Below are positions 1-8,850 of a DNA stretch of 64,000 bases, in pieces. Source of the stretch: Pelagerythrobacter rhizovicinus (lineage in GTDB: Bacteria > Pseudomonadota > Alphaproteobacteria > Sphingomonadales > Sphingomonadaceae); contig NZ_SDPV01000002.1 of NCBI RefSeq assembly GCF_004135625.1, positions 248,001 to 312,000 on the forward strand, written 5' to 3'. The position numbers and the translations under genes are program-made. The notes under the pieces are model-generated. The model saw only the letters and a program-made list of their open reading frames with translations, made no database searches and had not been told where the DNA came from. The number at the start of each line of letters is the position of its first letter. Within the stretch, counting starts at the first letter, position 1.

Positions 1-230
1 TCGATCGCCATGCCGGTGCGCACCGCCTGGCGGATGCATTCGCGGTTCGGGACCGGAAGCATGCCCGGCATCGCCGCGTCGATCAGGCTCACCTGCGTGT
101 TCGGCTCCGCACCGAAGGCCGTGGAGGCGCCCGAGAACAGCTTGGCGTTCGAGGTGACCTGCGCATGGACCTCGAGGCCGATCACGACCTCCCACTCGCC
201 CGTCGCGCCCTGGATGCGGTAAGTGCTCAT
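1..230 (-). CDS. gatB: Aspartyl/glutamyl-tRNA amidotransferase subunit B (N-terminal part only)
   Basis: This is the first 76 codons of the B subunit of GatCAB, the cytoplasmic enzyme that amidates Glu-tRNA(Gln) and Asp-tRNA(Asn). The visible protein begins [14 protein letters not shown] and carries the family's opening motif [10 protein letters not shown] at about residues 16-25, then the conserved stretch [13 protein letters not shown]. The rest lies left of the window, so the catalytic kinase domain and the tRNA-binding tail cannot be assessed. The ATG sits 13 bp after the gatA stop, in the order gatC-gatA-gatB on the leftward strand, which supports one operon. Confidence 0.93.
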   Translation of the reverse strand, partial: MSTYRIQGATGEWEVVIGLEVHAQVTSNAKLFSGASTAFGAEPNTQVSLIDAAMPGMLPVPNRECIRQAVRTGMAI

Positions 231-243
231 CGTCTCGCCTCCC

Positions 244-1728
244 TCACCACCACTTCTCCGGCTTCGCATCGAAGCCCGCGCGTTGCTGGATCGCGAGCCC
301 GGCGTTCAGCACGCCCTGCTCGTCGAAGGCCTTGCCGATGAGCTGGAGGCCGAGCGGCAGACCGTCGCCGTTGAGCATCGCCGGCACGCTCATCGCGGGC
401 AGGCCCGCGAGGCTGGCGGGAACGGCGAAGACGTCGTTCAGGTACATCGCCAGCGGGTCGTCCGTCTTGTCGCCCAGCGCGAAGGCGGCGGTCGGCGTCG
501 TCGGCGCCAGGATCACGTCGCACTGCGCCCAGGCCTTTTCGAAGTCGCGCGCGATCAGCGTGCGGACCCGCTGTGCCTGGTTGTAGTAGGCATCGTAGAA
601 CCCCGCCGAGAGCACGTAGGTGCCGATCAGGATGCGGCGCTTGACCTCGTCGCCGAAGCCCTCGGCGCGCGTGGCGGCGTACATGTCCTGCAGCCCGGCG
701 CCGTCCGGCAGCTCGCGCAGGCCGTAGCGAACACCGTCGTAGCGGGCGAGATTGCTCGAGGCCTCGGCCGGCGCGATGATGTAGTAGGCCGGCAGCGCAT
801 ACTTCGTGTGCGGCAGGCTGATGTCGACCACTTCGGCGCCGGCGTCGCGCAGCCATTCCTTGCCGCGCTCCCAGCTTTCCAGGATTTCCGGGTCAGTCCC
901 CTCCATCCGGTATTCCCTGGGGATGCCGACCTTCTTGCCGCGCAGATCGGCGGAGAGGTTCGCTTCCCACTCGGGCACCGGCAGGTCGAGCGAGGTTGAA
1001 TCCTTCGGATCGAAGCCCGCCATTGCCTCGAGCATGATCGCGCAGTCCTCGACGCTCCGCGCCATCGGCCCGGCCTGGTCGAGGCTGGACGCGAACGCGA
1101 CGACCCCCCAGCGGCTGCAGCGGCCGTAGGTCGGCTTGATCCCGCAGATGCCGGTGAACGCGGCCGGCTGGCGGATCGAGCCGCCGGTGTCGGTGCCGGT
1201 CGCTGCCGGTGCGATCCGCGCGGCTACTACCGCCGAGGAGCCGCCCGACGATCCGCCCGGCGCTAGATCGGCGTTGCCGCCGTCCTTGTGCCGCCAGGGG
1301 CTAACGACGTTGCCGAAGTAGCTGGTCTCGTTCGAGGAGCCCATCGCGAACTGGTCGAGGTTGAGCTTGCCCAGCATCCCCGCGCCCGCGTTCCACAGGT
1401 TCTGCGAAACGGTGCTCTCGTACTCTGGCGTGAAGCGTTCGAGGATATGGCTCGCCGCGGTCGTCTGCACGCCCTGGGTGGCGAACAGGTCCTTCATCCC
1501 GATCGGCACGCCGGCCATGGCGCCAAGCGCCTTGCCCGCGGCACGGTCGCTATCGACCTTCTCCGCCGCGGCCAGCGCGTGGTCGGGCGTCGTGACGATG
1601 AAGGCGTTGAGCTCGCCCGCGGCGGCCACGGCCGCGTTGTGCGCCTCGGCCACCTCAAGCGCGGTGAAGTCGCCCGCGGCCACCCCGTCACGGATCGCCT
1701 TGACGCCTAGTTCGGTCAATTCGGTCAT
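244..1728 (-). CDS. gatA: Aspartyl/glutamyl-tRNA amidotransferase subunit A
   Basis: GatA is the amidase subunit of GatCAB. It hydrolyses glutamine to supply ammonia for making Gln-tRNA(Gln) and Asn-tRNA(Asn). The 494-residue length is normal. The amidase-signature triad is visible: Lys79 in IGMKDLF, the cis-serine in PGGSSGGS near residue 160, and the nucleophile Ser184 in [10 protein letters not shown]. The 24-residue spacing between the two serines is the family spacing. The ATG start is unambiguous. gatC lies upstream across a palindromic repeat of about 100 bp, and gatB follows 13 bp downstream. Confidence 0.97.
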   Translation of the reverse strand: MTELTELGVKAIRDGVAAGDFTALEVAEAHNAAVAAAGELNAFIVTTPDHALAAAEKVDSDRAAGKALGAMAGVPIGMKDLFATQGVQTTAASHILERFTPEYESTVSQNLWNAGAGMLGKLNLDQFAMGSSNETSYFGNVVSPWRHKDGGNADLAPGGSSGGSSAVVAARIAPAATGTDTGGSIRQPAAFTGICGIKPTYGRCSRWGVVAFASSLDQAGPMARSVEDCAIMLEAMAGFDPKDSTSLDLPVPEWEANLSADLRGKKVGIPREYRMEGTDPEILESWERGKEWLRDAGAEVVDISLPHTKYALPAYYIIAPAEASSNLARYDGVRYGLRELPDGAGLQDMYAATRAEGFGDEVKRRILIGTYVLSAGFYDAYYNQAQRVRTLIARDFEKAWAQCDVILAPTTPTAAFALGDKTDDPLAMYLNDVFAVPASLAGLPAMSVPAMLNGDGLPLGLQLIGKAFDEQGVLNAGLAIQQRAGFDAKPEKWW

Positions 1729-1736
1729 AGCACTGA

Positions 1737-1810
1737 GTCCCAGCGAAGGCTGGGACCTCGTGCCGCCAGCGCTCCGCCCGTTGGAGAGAGGCCCCAGCCT
1801 TCGCTGGGGC
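1737..1810. repeat. Palindromic intergenic repeat with two complementary hairpins
   Basis: Two perfect 8-bp hairpins lie between gatC and gatA. The first has arms GTCCCAGC/GCTGGGAC and loop GAAG (1737-1756). The second has arms GCCCCAGC/GCTGGGGC and loop CTTC (1791-1810). The two loops are complementary, and each hairpin is close to an inverted copy of the other, so the whole unit is nearly palindromic like a REP/BIME-type element. It sits inside the gat operon, where it could attenuate transcription or shape the mRNA. There is no U-tract. Confidence 0.75.
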
Positions 1811-1831
1811 TCACGATGGGTTCGGCGATCG

Positions 1832-2134
1832 TCACTCGATCACCTTGGGCACGCCGAAGAAGCCGTGTTCGGCCGCAGGCGCATTGGCCAGCACCGCATC
1901 GCGCTTGTCGCCGCCGGTCAGCGGGTCGGCGTCGATCGCGTCGTCGCGCAGGCGCAGGGTGTTGGGGATGACGGCGGTCATCGGCTCGACCTGCGAGGTA
2001 TCGACCTCGCCGAGCTGCTCGACCCAATCGAGGATCTGCGAAAGCTCGGGCGCCATGCGCGCGAGTTCGTCCTCGCTCATCTTGATGCGGGCCAGCGAGG
2101 CGATCTTCGCCACGGTGGTCTGGTCGACGGACAT
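1832..2134 (-). CDS. gatC: Aspartyl/glutamyl-tRNA amidotransferase subunit C
   Basis: This is the small 100-residue subunit that holds GatA and GatB together in GatCAB. The protein begins [17 protein letters not shown] and continues with the conserved helix ending in [14 protein letters not shown]. The C-terminus has the family's ...[10 protein letters not shown] ending. I chose the ATG at 2134 because it has a GAAGGG ribosome site about 8 nt upstream and matches the usual length. A longer in-frame start at 2203 would add 23 unconserved residues. It is the first gene of the leftward gatCAB operon. Confidence 0.95.
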   Translation of the reverse strand: MSVDQTTVAKIASLARIKMSEDELARMAPELSQILDWVEQLGEVDTSQVEPMTAVIPNTLRLRDDAIDADPLTGGDKRDAVLANAPAAEHGFFGVPKVIE

Positions 2135-2219
2135 GAGAATTGCCCTTCGTCTGGAGGGTGAATTGTCGCGAGCGGCGCTAGCAGCGCGCCCTCGGGCGTT
2201 CAAGCGGCGGCAGCGCGCC

Positions 2220-2786
2220 TCATTGCCCGGGTTGCGGCGCGCCTTCCGGCATCTGTTGCTGCTGTTGCTGCTGCATCATCTGCTGGAGCATCGCGACCCG
2301 GCGCTGGAAATCCTCGCGATTCATGATCTCGGTCACTTCCATGTCGAAGATCAGGTCGGCGCCCGCAGGAATGCCGGAGCCGGGCGGCGGCTCGTCGCCA
2401 TAGGCGAGCTCGGCCGGAATCTCGAGCACGTACTTGCCGCCCTTCTGCATCTGCTGCAGCCCCTGCTCGAAGCCTGGAATGGTTGCACCTTCCTCGATCG
2501 GGAAGGGATTGCCCTCGGGCAGGAGCCCAGGGGGGAGCGGCAGCGACTGCGACTGGTCGAACACGGTGCCGTCGGCCAGCTTGCCCGTGTACTTCACGAA
2601 CACGACGTCGCCGACTTGCGCCGTCGGGCCGCTACCCGCGCGCACTTGCTCCACGTTCACGCCTTGCGGCACGGCCGCCCAGGCGATTCCCGCGGCAAGC
2701 AACACCGCGGCGGCGACGCCGAGCCAAAGCTTGGCGAGCGAGCCTTTCGCGATGGGCTGGAGGGGGACGCGGGTGACTTCGGCCAT
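2220..2786 (-). CDS. Membrane-anchored FKBP-type peptidyl-prolyl cis-trans isomerase
   Basis: This 188-residue protein would speed cis-trans isomerisation of proline bonds during folding in the periplasm. Residues 19-38 form one hydrophobic segment, a signal anchor or signal peptide with no lipobox. The FKBP domain spans about 50-155, with the family motifs [28 protein letters not shown] and IPAELAYG. The C-terminal tail is a low-complexity run rich in Gln and Met, probably flexible. It lies just downstream of rpsU in the same direction, but a terminator hairpin separates them, so separate transcription is likely. Confidence 0.9.
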   Translation of the reverse strand: MAEVTRVPLQPIAKGSLAKLWLGVAAAVLLAAGIAWAAVPQGVNVEQVRAGSGPTAQVGDVVFVKYTGKLADGTVFDQSQSLPLPPGLLPEGNPFPIEEGATIPGFEQGLQQMQKGGKYVLEIPAELAYGDEPPPGSGIPAGADLIFDMEVTEIMNREDFQRRVAMLQQMMQQQQQQQMPEGAPQPGQ

Positions 2787-2803
2787 GTCAGGTTCCTGAA
2801 TGC

Positions 2804-2831
2804 AAAAGGGCGCGGGGATCGGCCCGCGCCC
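2804..2831 (-). terminator. Rho-independent terminator of rpsU
   Basis: A perfect 9-bp GC stem (GGGCGCGGG at 2808-2816 with CCCGCGCCC at 2823-2831) encloses a 6-nt loop. On the leftward strand it is followed by four T. It lies about 40 bp past the rpsU stop and just before the FKBP gene start. Confidence 0.8.
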
Positions 2832-2869
2832 TGATGGCTTATCGCTGTGACGTCTTCAAGCGTTCCGGC

Positions 2870-3076
2870 TTACTTCGCGCCGTCGCGTTCCAGCCGCTTG
2901 CGCTCGAGCTTGCGGGCGCGGCGAACGGCAGCGGCCTTTTCACGGGCGCGCTTCTCGCTCGGCTTCTCGTAGTGACGGCGCAGCTTCATCTCGCGATACA
3001 CGCCTTCGCGCTGCAGCTTCTTCTTGAGCGCGCGAAGGGCCTGGTCGACATTGTTATCGCGAACGACGATCTGCAT
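2870..3076 (-). CDS. rpsU: 30S ribosomal protein S21
   Basis: S21 is a small basic protein of the 30S subunit that assists initiation by base pairing. The 68-residue product begins [20 protein letters not shown] and carries the S21 signature [20 protein letters not shown], followed by a long Lys/Arg-rich helix. The ATG at 3076 is fixed by homology; a longer open frame upstream is not conserved. A GAGG ribosome site lies about 11 nt ahead. A strong terminator follows the gene. Confidence 0.97.
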   Translation of the reverse strand: MQIVVRDNNVDQALRALKKKLQREGVYREMKLRRHYEKPSEKRAREKAAAVRRARKLERKRLERDGAK

Positions 3077-3288
3077 AAATTCAAATACCTCACAGCAACG
3101 GCGCGAAACCCGCACAACGCGAGTCGCGCCTTTCGAAATCAACGAAAAGTGTGCCGAATCCGTTCCGGACCGGCTCGAACCGGGGCGCGCATAAGCGAAC
3201 TCGCGCCGATTGGCAAGCCGCCACGCCGCCTGGCATCGCAATCGCGCTGCGGGATGACGAACGAACCAATGCCGTCTAAGGGGCGGCG

Positions 3289-3699
3289 ATGTCCGCTATT
3301 TCACCCCTCACCGCATCGCTCTACGTCTTCGCCGGCGGCGGAGCGGGAGCGCTGCTGCGTTACCAGGCGGGCCGGTTCCTGACCCACCTGCTCGGGCCGC
3401 AGGCGGTCACCGCCTTTCCCTGGGCCACGCTGACCGTCAACGTGATCGGCAGTTGCGCCATGGGCTTGCTCGCCGGCTGGCTGGCGCGGCATGGCGATGC
3501 GGGGGGCGAGCAATGGCGCCTCCTGATTGGCGTTGGCCTGCTGGGTGGCTTCACGACCTTCTCCGCCTTCAGCCTCGAACTCATGCTGCTGATCGAGCGC
3601 GGCCAACCGTGGCTGGCGGTCAGCTATACGCTGATCTCCGTGCTGGCGGGGCTCACCGGGCTCTACATCGGCCTCATTGCCATGCGGATTGCGGGATGA
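3289..3699 (+). CDS. crcB: Fluoride channel FluC/CrcB
   Basis: A 136-residue inner-membrane protein with four hydrophobic segments. FluC works as a dual-topology dimer that lets fluoride leave the cell. Family motifs are present: [10 protein letters not shown] near residue 16, [11 protein letters not shown] near 49, and [11 protein letters not shown] near 86, whose phenylalanines line the pore in characterised members. No fluoride riboswitch core is recognisable in the 212 bp upstream. It is the first gene of a coupled run, and its TGA overlaps the ATG of the next gene by 4 bp. Confidence 0.93.
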   Translation: MSAISPLTASLYVFAGGGAGALLRYQAGRFLTHLLGPQAVTAFPWATLTVNVIGSCAMGLLAGWLARHGDAGGEQWRLLIGVGLLGGFTTFSAFSLELMLLIERGQPWLAVSYTLISVLAGLTGLYIGLIAMRIAG

Positions 3700-4811
3700 G
3701 CGATTCGGTCCGCCAGTTCACTGTCCAGCCCGACGACGACGGCGTACGCCTCGACCGATGGTTCAAGCGTCACCTGCCGCAGATCGGCTTCGCGACGATC
3801 TCCAAATGGGCCCGCACGGGTCAGATCCGCGTCGACGGCGGTCGCGCGAAGCCTGAGGATCGGCTTGCCGCCGGCCAAATCGTACGCGTCCCTCCGGGCG
3901 GCGAGGCGCCGCACCGCAAGCCGGTAGCGAAACGGGAGCTGACGGCGGACGAGATCGCCGAGGCGCAGGCCATGGTGATCGCACAGACCAAGTCCGCGAT
4001 CGTGCTCAACAAGCCGCCGGGTCTGGCCACCCAGGGCGGCACCAAGACCCACCGCCACGTCGACGGGCTGCTCGACGCCTTCGCACCGGGCGAGGACGAT
4101 CCGCGCCCGCGCCTCGTCCACCGGCTTGACAAGGACACCAGCGGCGTGCTGCTTGTGGCGCGCACTCCGGGAAGCGCGGCATCGTACTCCCGGCGCTTCT
4201 CGGGCCGCAGCGCGAAGAAGGTTTACTGGGCGCTGGTCGTCGGCGTGCCCGACGTGCCCGAAGGCACGATCGATGTCCCCCTTGCGAAGCAGCCCGGCAC
4301 CGGCGGCGAGAAGATGCATGTCGACGAGGAGAACGGCCAGCGTGCTGTCACGCGCTACCGCGTGGTGGACAAGGCCGCGAAGAAGGCCGCTTGGGTCGAA
4401 CTGGAGCCGATGACCGGGCGCACGCACCAGCTCCGCGTCCACATGGCCGCGATCGGCCACCCGATTCTCGGCGACGGTAAGTACGGCGGGCAGGACGCCT
4501 TCCTGACCGGCAGCGTGAGCCGCAAGATGCACCTCCATGCGCGGCGGTTGATCATCGAGCAGCCGGAAGGCGGCAAGCTCGACGTGACGGCCGACCTGCC
4601 CGAACATTTCGCGGCGAGCATGGAGCAACTCGGCTTCGATCCGGCGCTCAGCGAAGCCGAGCCGCTGCGCGAGGAATCGAACGAGCGCACGCCCGCGGAG
4701 AAGAAGCAGGCGGCCCGCGCGCATGCCAAGCAATATCGCCGGGGCCGCCGGGGCGAGCGCCGGTCGCGCGGCGCCGCTCCGAAGCCCAAAGGCAAGGGCA
4801 AGCGCAAGTGA
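3696..4811 (+). CDS. RluC/RluD-family pseudouridine synthase
   Basis: A 371-residue enzyme that converts uridine to pseudouridine in RNA, probably 23S rRNA; the exact site cannot be read from sequence. An S4 RNA-binding domain spans about residues 14-70 (VRLDRWFKRH...). The catalytic domain has the motif VHRLDKDTSG with catalytic Asp145, and GRTHQLRVHMA further on. The final 50 residues are a basic Lys/Arg/Ala tail. I chose the ATG that overlaps the crcB stop as ATGA; the frame stays open further upstream but only inside crcB. The S4 plus catalytic arrangement fits RluC best. Confidence 0.92.
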   Translation: MSDSVRQFTVQPDDDGVRLDRWFKRHLPQIGFATISKWARTGQIRVDGGRAKPEDRLAAGQIVRVPPGGEAPHRKPVAKRELTADEIAEAQAMVIAQTKSAIVLNKPPGLATQGGTKTHRHVDGLLDAFAPGEDDPRPRLVHRLDKDTSGVLLVARTPGSAASYSRRFSGRSAKKVYWALVVGVPDVPEGTIDVPLAKQPGTGGEKMHVDEENGQRAVTRYRVVDKAAKKAAWVELEPMTGRTHQLRVHMAAIGHPILGDGKYGGQDAFLTGSVSRKMHLHARRLIIEQPEGGKLDVTADLPEHFAASMEQLGFDPALSEAEPLREESNERTPAEKKQAARAHAKQYRRGRRGERRSRGAAPKPKGKGKRK

Positions 4812-5461
4812 CCGTACGGCTGGCGATCTTCGACTGCGACGGGACGCTCGTCGATGGACAGGCGGCGATCTGCAACTCGATGGAGACGGCCTTCGCCAGT
4901 GCGGGCCTGCCCGCGCCTGACCGGCACGACGTGCGGCGGATCGTCGGGCTCAGCCTGCCGCAGGCGATCCGCCTGCTCGCGCCCGATGCGGACGACACGC
5001 TGCATCGCCACGCGGTCGACGCCTACAAGGAGGCATTCCGTGCCTGCCGGCTCGAGGGAACGCTGGAGGAGCCGTTGTTCGAAGGCATCGCCGACGTGCT
5101 CGTTCGCCTGGCGGAGGGCGGCTGGACGCTGGGTGTCGCGACCGGCAAGTCCGACCGGGGGCTCACGAGCTGCCTCGCCATCCACGGCCTCGCCGACCAC
5201 TTCGTCACGCTTCAGACCGCCGACCGGCACCCCTCGAAGCCGCACCCGGCGATGCTCGAGGCGGCGCTGGTCGAGGCAGGGGCGGAGCCTGCCGATGCTG
5301 TGATGATCGGCGACACGACGTTCGACATGGAGATGGCCCGCGCCGCCGGCGTGCGCGCGATCGGCGTCGCCTGGGGCTATCACACGGAACGCGAGCTGCG
5401 CGAGGCAGGTGCCGAGCACGTCGCCGCGACTCCGGCCGAACTGGGAGATCTGCTGTCATGA
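4808..5461 (+). CDS. HAD-family phosphatase, phosphoglycolate phosphatase-like
   Basis: A 217-residue haloacid dehalogenase-type hydrolase. Motif I is IFDCDGTL, with nucleophile Asp9 and acid/base Asp11. A helical cap (about 17-85) precedes motif II in VATGKS, a conserved Lys in KPHP, and motif IV in VMIGDTTFDMEMA. This order matches the Gph/PGP-like subfamily. The natural substrate is not predictable. The start is a GTG that overlaps the previous stop (GTGA), and its own stop overlaps the next ATG, so it is translationally coupled on both sides. Confidence 0.88.
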   Translation: MTVRLAIFDCDGTLVDGQAAICNSMETAFASAGLPAPDRHDVRRIVGLSLPQAIRLLAPDADDTLHRHAVDAYKEAFRACRLEGTLEEPLFEGIADVLVRLAEGGWTLGVATGKSDRGLTSCLAIHGLADHFVTLQTADRHPSKPHPAMLEAALVEAGAEPADAVMIGDTTFDMEMARAAGVRAIGVAWGYHTERELREAGAEHVAATPAELGDLLS

Positions 5462-5664
5462 GCGATCCTGCGCAGTCCCGCTATTTCGCGATGGTCGCGG
5501 TGCGCTTTGCCGGCGTCGCGCTGATCCTGCTCGGCATTCTCGTGGTGCGCCGAGTGCTGGAGCTGCCCGATGCCGCGGGTTACCTGCTGCTGATCCTAGG
5601 GCTGGCCGGATTCTTCGTCATGCCGACCGTACTCGCGCGGCGCTGGCGGAGCCCCAAGGAATGA
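5458..5664 (+). CDS. Small two-helix membrane protein, unknown function
   Basis: A 68-residue protein with two hydrophobic helices (about 13-30 and 39-57) and a basic C-terminal end (ARRWRSPKE). I do not recognise a named family. It overlaps both neighbours by 4 bp, between the HAD phosphatase and the ATP12 chaperone gene. This conserved style of coupling makes it a real gene, but its role is unknown. Confidence 0.75.
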   Translation: MSDPAQSRYFAMVAVRFAGVALILLGILVVRRVLELPDAAGYLLLILGLAGFFVMPTVLARRWRSPKE

Positions 5665-6353
5665 AGCGCTTCTACCGCGAGGTTGCGGTCGAGGAAGCCG
5701 ACGGCGGGTGGCGCGTCACGCTCGACGGCCGCGCCATCAAGACCGCCCTCGGTGCTCCGCAGATCGTGCCGACGCGCGAACTCGCCGAAGCTCTTGCCGC
5801 AGAATGGTCGCAGCAGGGCGAAGAGATCGACCCGCGCACGTTCCCGCGGCGCGACATGGCGGACTACGCGATCGACGTGGTGCGAGCGGATCGCACGGCA
5901 GCGATCGGCAAGCTGATGGCCTTCGCCGAGACCGATACGCTCTGCTACCGCGCCGATCCGGACGAGCCGCTCTTCCGCCGTCAGCATGAGCTATGGGAAC
6001 CGCTGGTGACCGCCCTGGAAGCGCGTGAGGGCATTCGGCTCGACCGCGTGAGCGGCGTGATCCACCGCCCGCAGCCGCAGGCCAGCCTCGACGCGCTGCG
6101 CGCGCGGCTCGGCACGCTCGACGATTTCACGCTCGCCGCCTTGCAGACGATGGCCTCGCTCTGCGCCTCGCTCTGCATTGCGCTGGAGGCGCTGCAAGCC
6201 GACGCCGATGCCGAGGCGCTCTGGTCGGCTGCCCATCTCGAAGAGGAATGGCAGGCGGAGCTGTGGGGCCGCGACGCCGAAGCCGAGGCCCGGAGGGACA
6301 AACGACGGGCGGAGTTTCTGGACGCGTTCCGCTTCGCGAGGATCCTGGTCTAG
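5661..6353 (+). CDS. ATP12-family F1-ATPase assembly chaperone
   Basis: A 230-residue protein of the ATP12 family, which in mitochondria binds the F1 alpha subunit before F1 assembly. Alphaproteobacteria carry the bacterial homologues. Family features visible are the N-terminal FYREVAVEEADGGWRVTLDGR, TELAEALAAEW-like sequence near residue 40, DTLCYRA near 95, and HLEEEWQAELWGRD near the C-terminus. The ATG at 5661 overlaps the previous stop (ATGA); longer frames upstream run inside other genes. It is last in the crcB-led run. Confidence 0.9.
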   Translation: MKRFYREVAVEEADGGWRVTLDGRAIKTALGAPQIVPTRELAEALAAEWSQQGEEIDPRTFPRRDMADYAIDVVRADRTAAIGKLMAFAETDTLCYRADPDEPLFRRQHELWEPLVTALEAREGIRLDRVSGVIHRPQPQASLDALRARLGTLDDFTLAALQTMASLCASLCIALEALQADADAEALWSAAHLEEEWQAELWGRDAEAEARRDKRRAEFLDAFRFARILV

Positions 6354-6383
6354 CGCGAGCGGATCAGATCCGGTCGCGGTCCA

Positions 6384-6998
6384 TCACCCGACCCATTCCG
6401 CGACCTGCCCGGCGACATCGTTCGCCGCACGGTTGAGCGCCTCGCCCACCGGTCCCGCTTCCGCGGCGACGCCGGGGATCACGCTTTCGAAACGGCGCGT
6501 CTCGATCGCATTGCCTTCCGCCTCGCGGATCGCATCGAACCGCACGACGACCGAGGACGTGCGCGCATCGTAGCCGAAATCGCGCAGCACGCCGTGGAGC
6601 TGCGTCTCGGGCGTAAGCGCCGGATCGTCGGAATCGATCACTAGGCGGTTGCTGCGGGTGCGGATCGTTTCGGCGAGCAGCCCGCGAAACAGGCGCGCCG
6701 GCTTGTCCACCCAGACGGCATCCTTGACGTAGGCGATATTGGCGTCGTCCACCTGCACCGGGACGCGCACGACATCGAGCCGTGCGGGCGCGTCGGGAAC
6801 CAGGATCGCGAGCGCCCCCGCCGCACTGCCGGCCGAGCCCGACCCTGCCGGCGCCTCCGCCGTGGGCGTGAGCGTCAGCAGGCTCTCGGGCGGTTCCGCG
6901 CCGAAGCTGACGCAACCGGCCAGCGCGGCAGCGGCTAGCACCGGAAATGTCCTGACAATCACGCGCATCGCGTTCCCCTGCTTCTTCGCGTCGCTCAT
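6384..6998 (-). CDS. ABC-type transport auxiliary lipoprotein (MCE/Mla-associated)
   Basis: A 204-residue lipoprotein with a signal peptide and lipobox LAGC (Cys29, or Cys19 if Met11 is the start). It belongs to the PqiC-like auxiliary lipoproteins that work with MCE transporters at the outer membrane. The mature part has the alternating pattern of these proteins: VPVQVDDANIAYV near residue 80 and RLFRGLLAETIR near 103. Its ATG overlaps the mlaD stop (ATGA), so it is the last cistron of the lipid transport operon. The start is uncertain between residues 1 and 11. Confidence 0.82.
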   Translation of the reverse strand: MSDAKKQGNAMRVIVRTFPVLAAAALAGCVSFGAEPPESLLTLTPTAEAPAGSGSAGSAAGALAILVPDAPARLDVVRVPVQVDDANIAYVKDAVWVDKPARLFRGLLAETIRTRSNRLVIDSDDPALTPETQLHGVLRDFGYDARTSSVVVRFDAIREAEGNAIETRRFESVIPGVAAEAGPVGEALNRAANDVAGQVAEWVG

Positions 6999-7954
6999 GG
7001 TTCGTAATCGGGCAGTTTCTGTCCGCCCACCAATGAGCCGGCGCCCTGCGTCTCGATCTTCTCGGTCACACTGCGCAGCGCCTTGCTGGTCGCGCGCAGG
7101 TCCCGCATCGCCGCGTCGGCTGCCGGCAGTGTGCTTTCGCTGAGCTGGCGCGCCGCCGGACGCGCATCCTGGAGGGTCGCATTGAGCGATTGCGCAGCGG
7201 AATCGGCGGACTGGAGCGTGGCCCGCAACTGGCTTGCGAGCGACTGTCCCTCCTGATTGAGCAACTCGTCTGTCGATCCCATGACCTTCTCGAACGCATC
7301 GAGCGCCTCGCTGGATTCGCGCAAGGTGACCTGGAGCTCGGCCAGCGTCCGTTGCACTTCGGGCGCCGTCTGCGCGAGATCCGCGGTCATGCGGTTGGTA
7401 TTGCGCAGAATGCCGGCGATTTCACCCTGGTTCTGGTCTGAGAGCAGCATGGTCAATCGCTCGGTCAGCGTGGCGAGACGCTCCAGCAGCAGCGGCGCAT
7501 TGGCGAGCAGTTCGCCCAGCCCCCCCGGCTTCGTCGGAATAACGGGCACGCCTTCGGGACATGCGGTATTCCCCGGCCCCTCCTCGCAGGTGATCGGCGG
7601 TGCATCACGCCGCGCGCCGTCGAGCAGGATCGTCGAGACACCGGTGAAGGAGCCCTGGACGGTCGCAGTCGTGCCGACGCGGATCGGCACGTCGTCTCTC
7701 ACCCTTACGCGGACGCGGACGAACTGCGGGTCGGTCTCCCACAGCGAGATTTCGCTGACCTGGCCGACCGGCACGCCTGTGAAGGAGACCTGCGACCCAT
7801 TGGCGAGTCCGGCCACGGATTGCTTGAAGAAGATGTCGTATTCGTCCTGCGCGCCCTGCCCCAGTCGGGCAAGCCAGACGAAGAACAGCGCAAGCCCGGC
7901 CAGCAGCACCAGCGTGACAGCTCCGACCCAGACATGATTTGCGCGCGTTTCCAT
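6995..7954 (-). CDS. mlaD: MlaD-like MCE-domain substrate-binding protein
   Basis: A 319-residue periplasmic lipid-binding component of an Mla-type transporter. One N-terminal membrane helix (about 10-30) anchors it. The MCE domain follows at about 38-115, with the typical VSFTGVPVGQVSEI and VQGSFTGVSTILLD. The long C-terminal part (about 165-300) is helical and rich in Gln and Ala, as in MCE proteins that form helical tunnels or barrels. It lies between the ATPase and the lipoprotein. The lipid direction and cargo are not predictable. Confidence 0.9.
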   Translation of the reverse strand: METRANHVWVGAVTLVLLAGLALFFVWLARLGQGAQDEYDIFFKQSVAGLANGSQVSFTGVPVGQVSEISLWETDPQFVRVRVRVRDDVPIRVGTTATVQGSFTGVSTILLDGARRDAPPITCEEGPGNTACPEGVPVIPTKPGGLGELLANAPLLLERLATLTERLTMLLSDQNQGEIAGILRNTNRMTADLAQTAPEVQRTLAELQVTLRESSEALDAFEKVMGSTDELLNQEGQSLASQLRATLQSADSAAQSLNATLQDARPAARQLSESTLPAADAAMRDLRATSKALRSVTEKIETQGAGSLVGGQKLPDYEP

Positions 7955-7964
7955 TCGCTTGCCC

Positions 7965-8849
7965 CTATGCCCCGCCCCGGGACGCCCTGTCTATCTTTTC
8001 AGCATTCATGCCGTCGGCACGACGCTTGCTCGCCTGGGCCGCGCGGCCGCGCGGCCCGTTGAAGTACTCCTCGATCCACGGATGATCGGTTTCGAGCAGT
8101 TCGGGGATCGTGCCGACCGCAATCACCTTCTTGTCGGCAATGACCGCGACGCGGTCGCATATTTCGTACAGCGTATCGAGATCGTGGGTGATGAGGAATA
8201 CCGTGAGGCCGAGCGTCTGCTTCAGCTCGCGCGTCAGCCGGTCGAACGCGGCGGCGCCGATCGGGTCGAGCCCGGCGGTCGGCTCGTCGAGGAACAGCAG
8301 CTCCGGATCGAGTGCCAGCGCCCGCGCCAGCCCCGCACGCTTCTTCATTCCCCCTGAAAGCTCCGCCGGATACTTGGCCGCGGCCTCTTCCGGCAGCCCC
8401 GAGAGCATCACCTTGTAGCGGGCGATTTCGTGCATCAGCTCCGATTGGATATCCGGATAGAACTGTTTGAGCGGAACCTCGACGTTTTCTCCCACCGTAA
8501 GGGTCGAGAACAGCGCGCCACCCTGGAATAGGACGCCCCAGCGGTTGCGGATGCCGAGGTTCTCGTCCGGCTCGGCGTTCGTCATTGAGCGGCCGAAGAC
8601 CTCGATCTCGCCTTCGTTCGGAGTCTGGAGGCCGATGATCGACCGCATCAGCACCGACTTGCCCGTGCCGGAGCCACCGACGACGCCGAGAATCTCGCCT
8701 CGGTTCACGGTCAGCGAAAGATCCTCGTGCACGGTCTGCTCACCGAAGCGATTGACGAGCCCTTTCACCACGATCGGATGATCGCCGCGGAAGCGCTCGT
8801 ACCGACTGAGGCCGCGCTCCTCGAGCTCCTGATCGAGATCGTCGGCCAT
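7965..8849 (-). CDS. mlaF: MlaF-like ABC transporter ATP-binding protein
   Basis: The 294-residue ATPase that powers the Mla/MCE lipid transporter. The Walker A is GGSGTGKS (58-65), the signature is LSGGMKKR, and Walker B with its D-loop is LLFLDEPTAGLDP, followed by a switch histidine in LITHDLD. The first ~20 residues are an extra acidic leader. The last ~30 residues are a basic tail that is not part of the ATPase fold. The start codon lies 1 bp from the mlaE stop, so the two are almost certainly co-translated. Confidence 0.94.
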   Translation of the reverse strand: MADDLDQELEERGLSRYERFRGDHPIVVKGLVNRFGEQTVHEDLSLTVNRGEILGVVGGSGTGKSVLMRSIIGLQTPNEGEIEVFGRSMTNAEPDENLGIRNRWGVLFQGGALFSTLTVGENVEVPLKQFYPDIQSELMHEIARYKVMLSGLPEEAAAKYPAELSGGMKKRAGLARALALDPELLFLDEPTAGLDPIGAAAFDRLTRELKQTLGLTVFLITHDLDTLYEICDRVAVIADKKVIAVGTIPELLETDHPWIEEYFNGPRGRAAQASKRRADGMNAEKIDRASRGGA

Positions 8850-8850
8850 C

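Noticed and set aside
3077-3288. Possible fluoride riboswitch upstream of crcB
   Set aside because: The conserved crcB-motif core is not recognisable; only ordinary intergenic sequence and the rpsU leader are seen.
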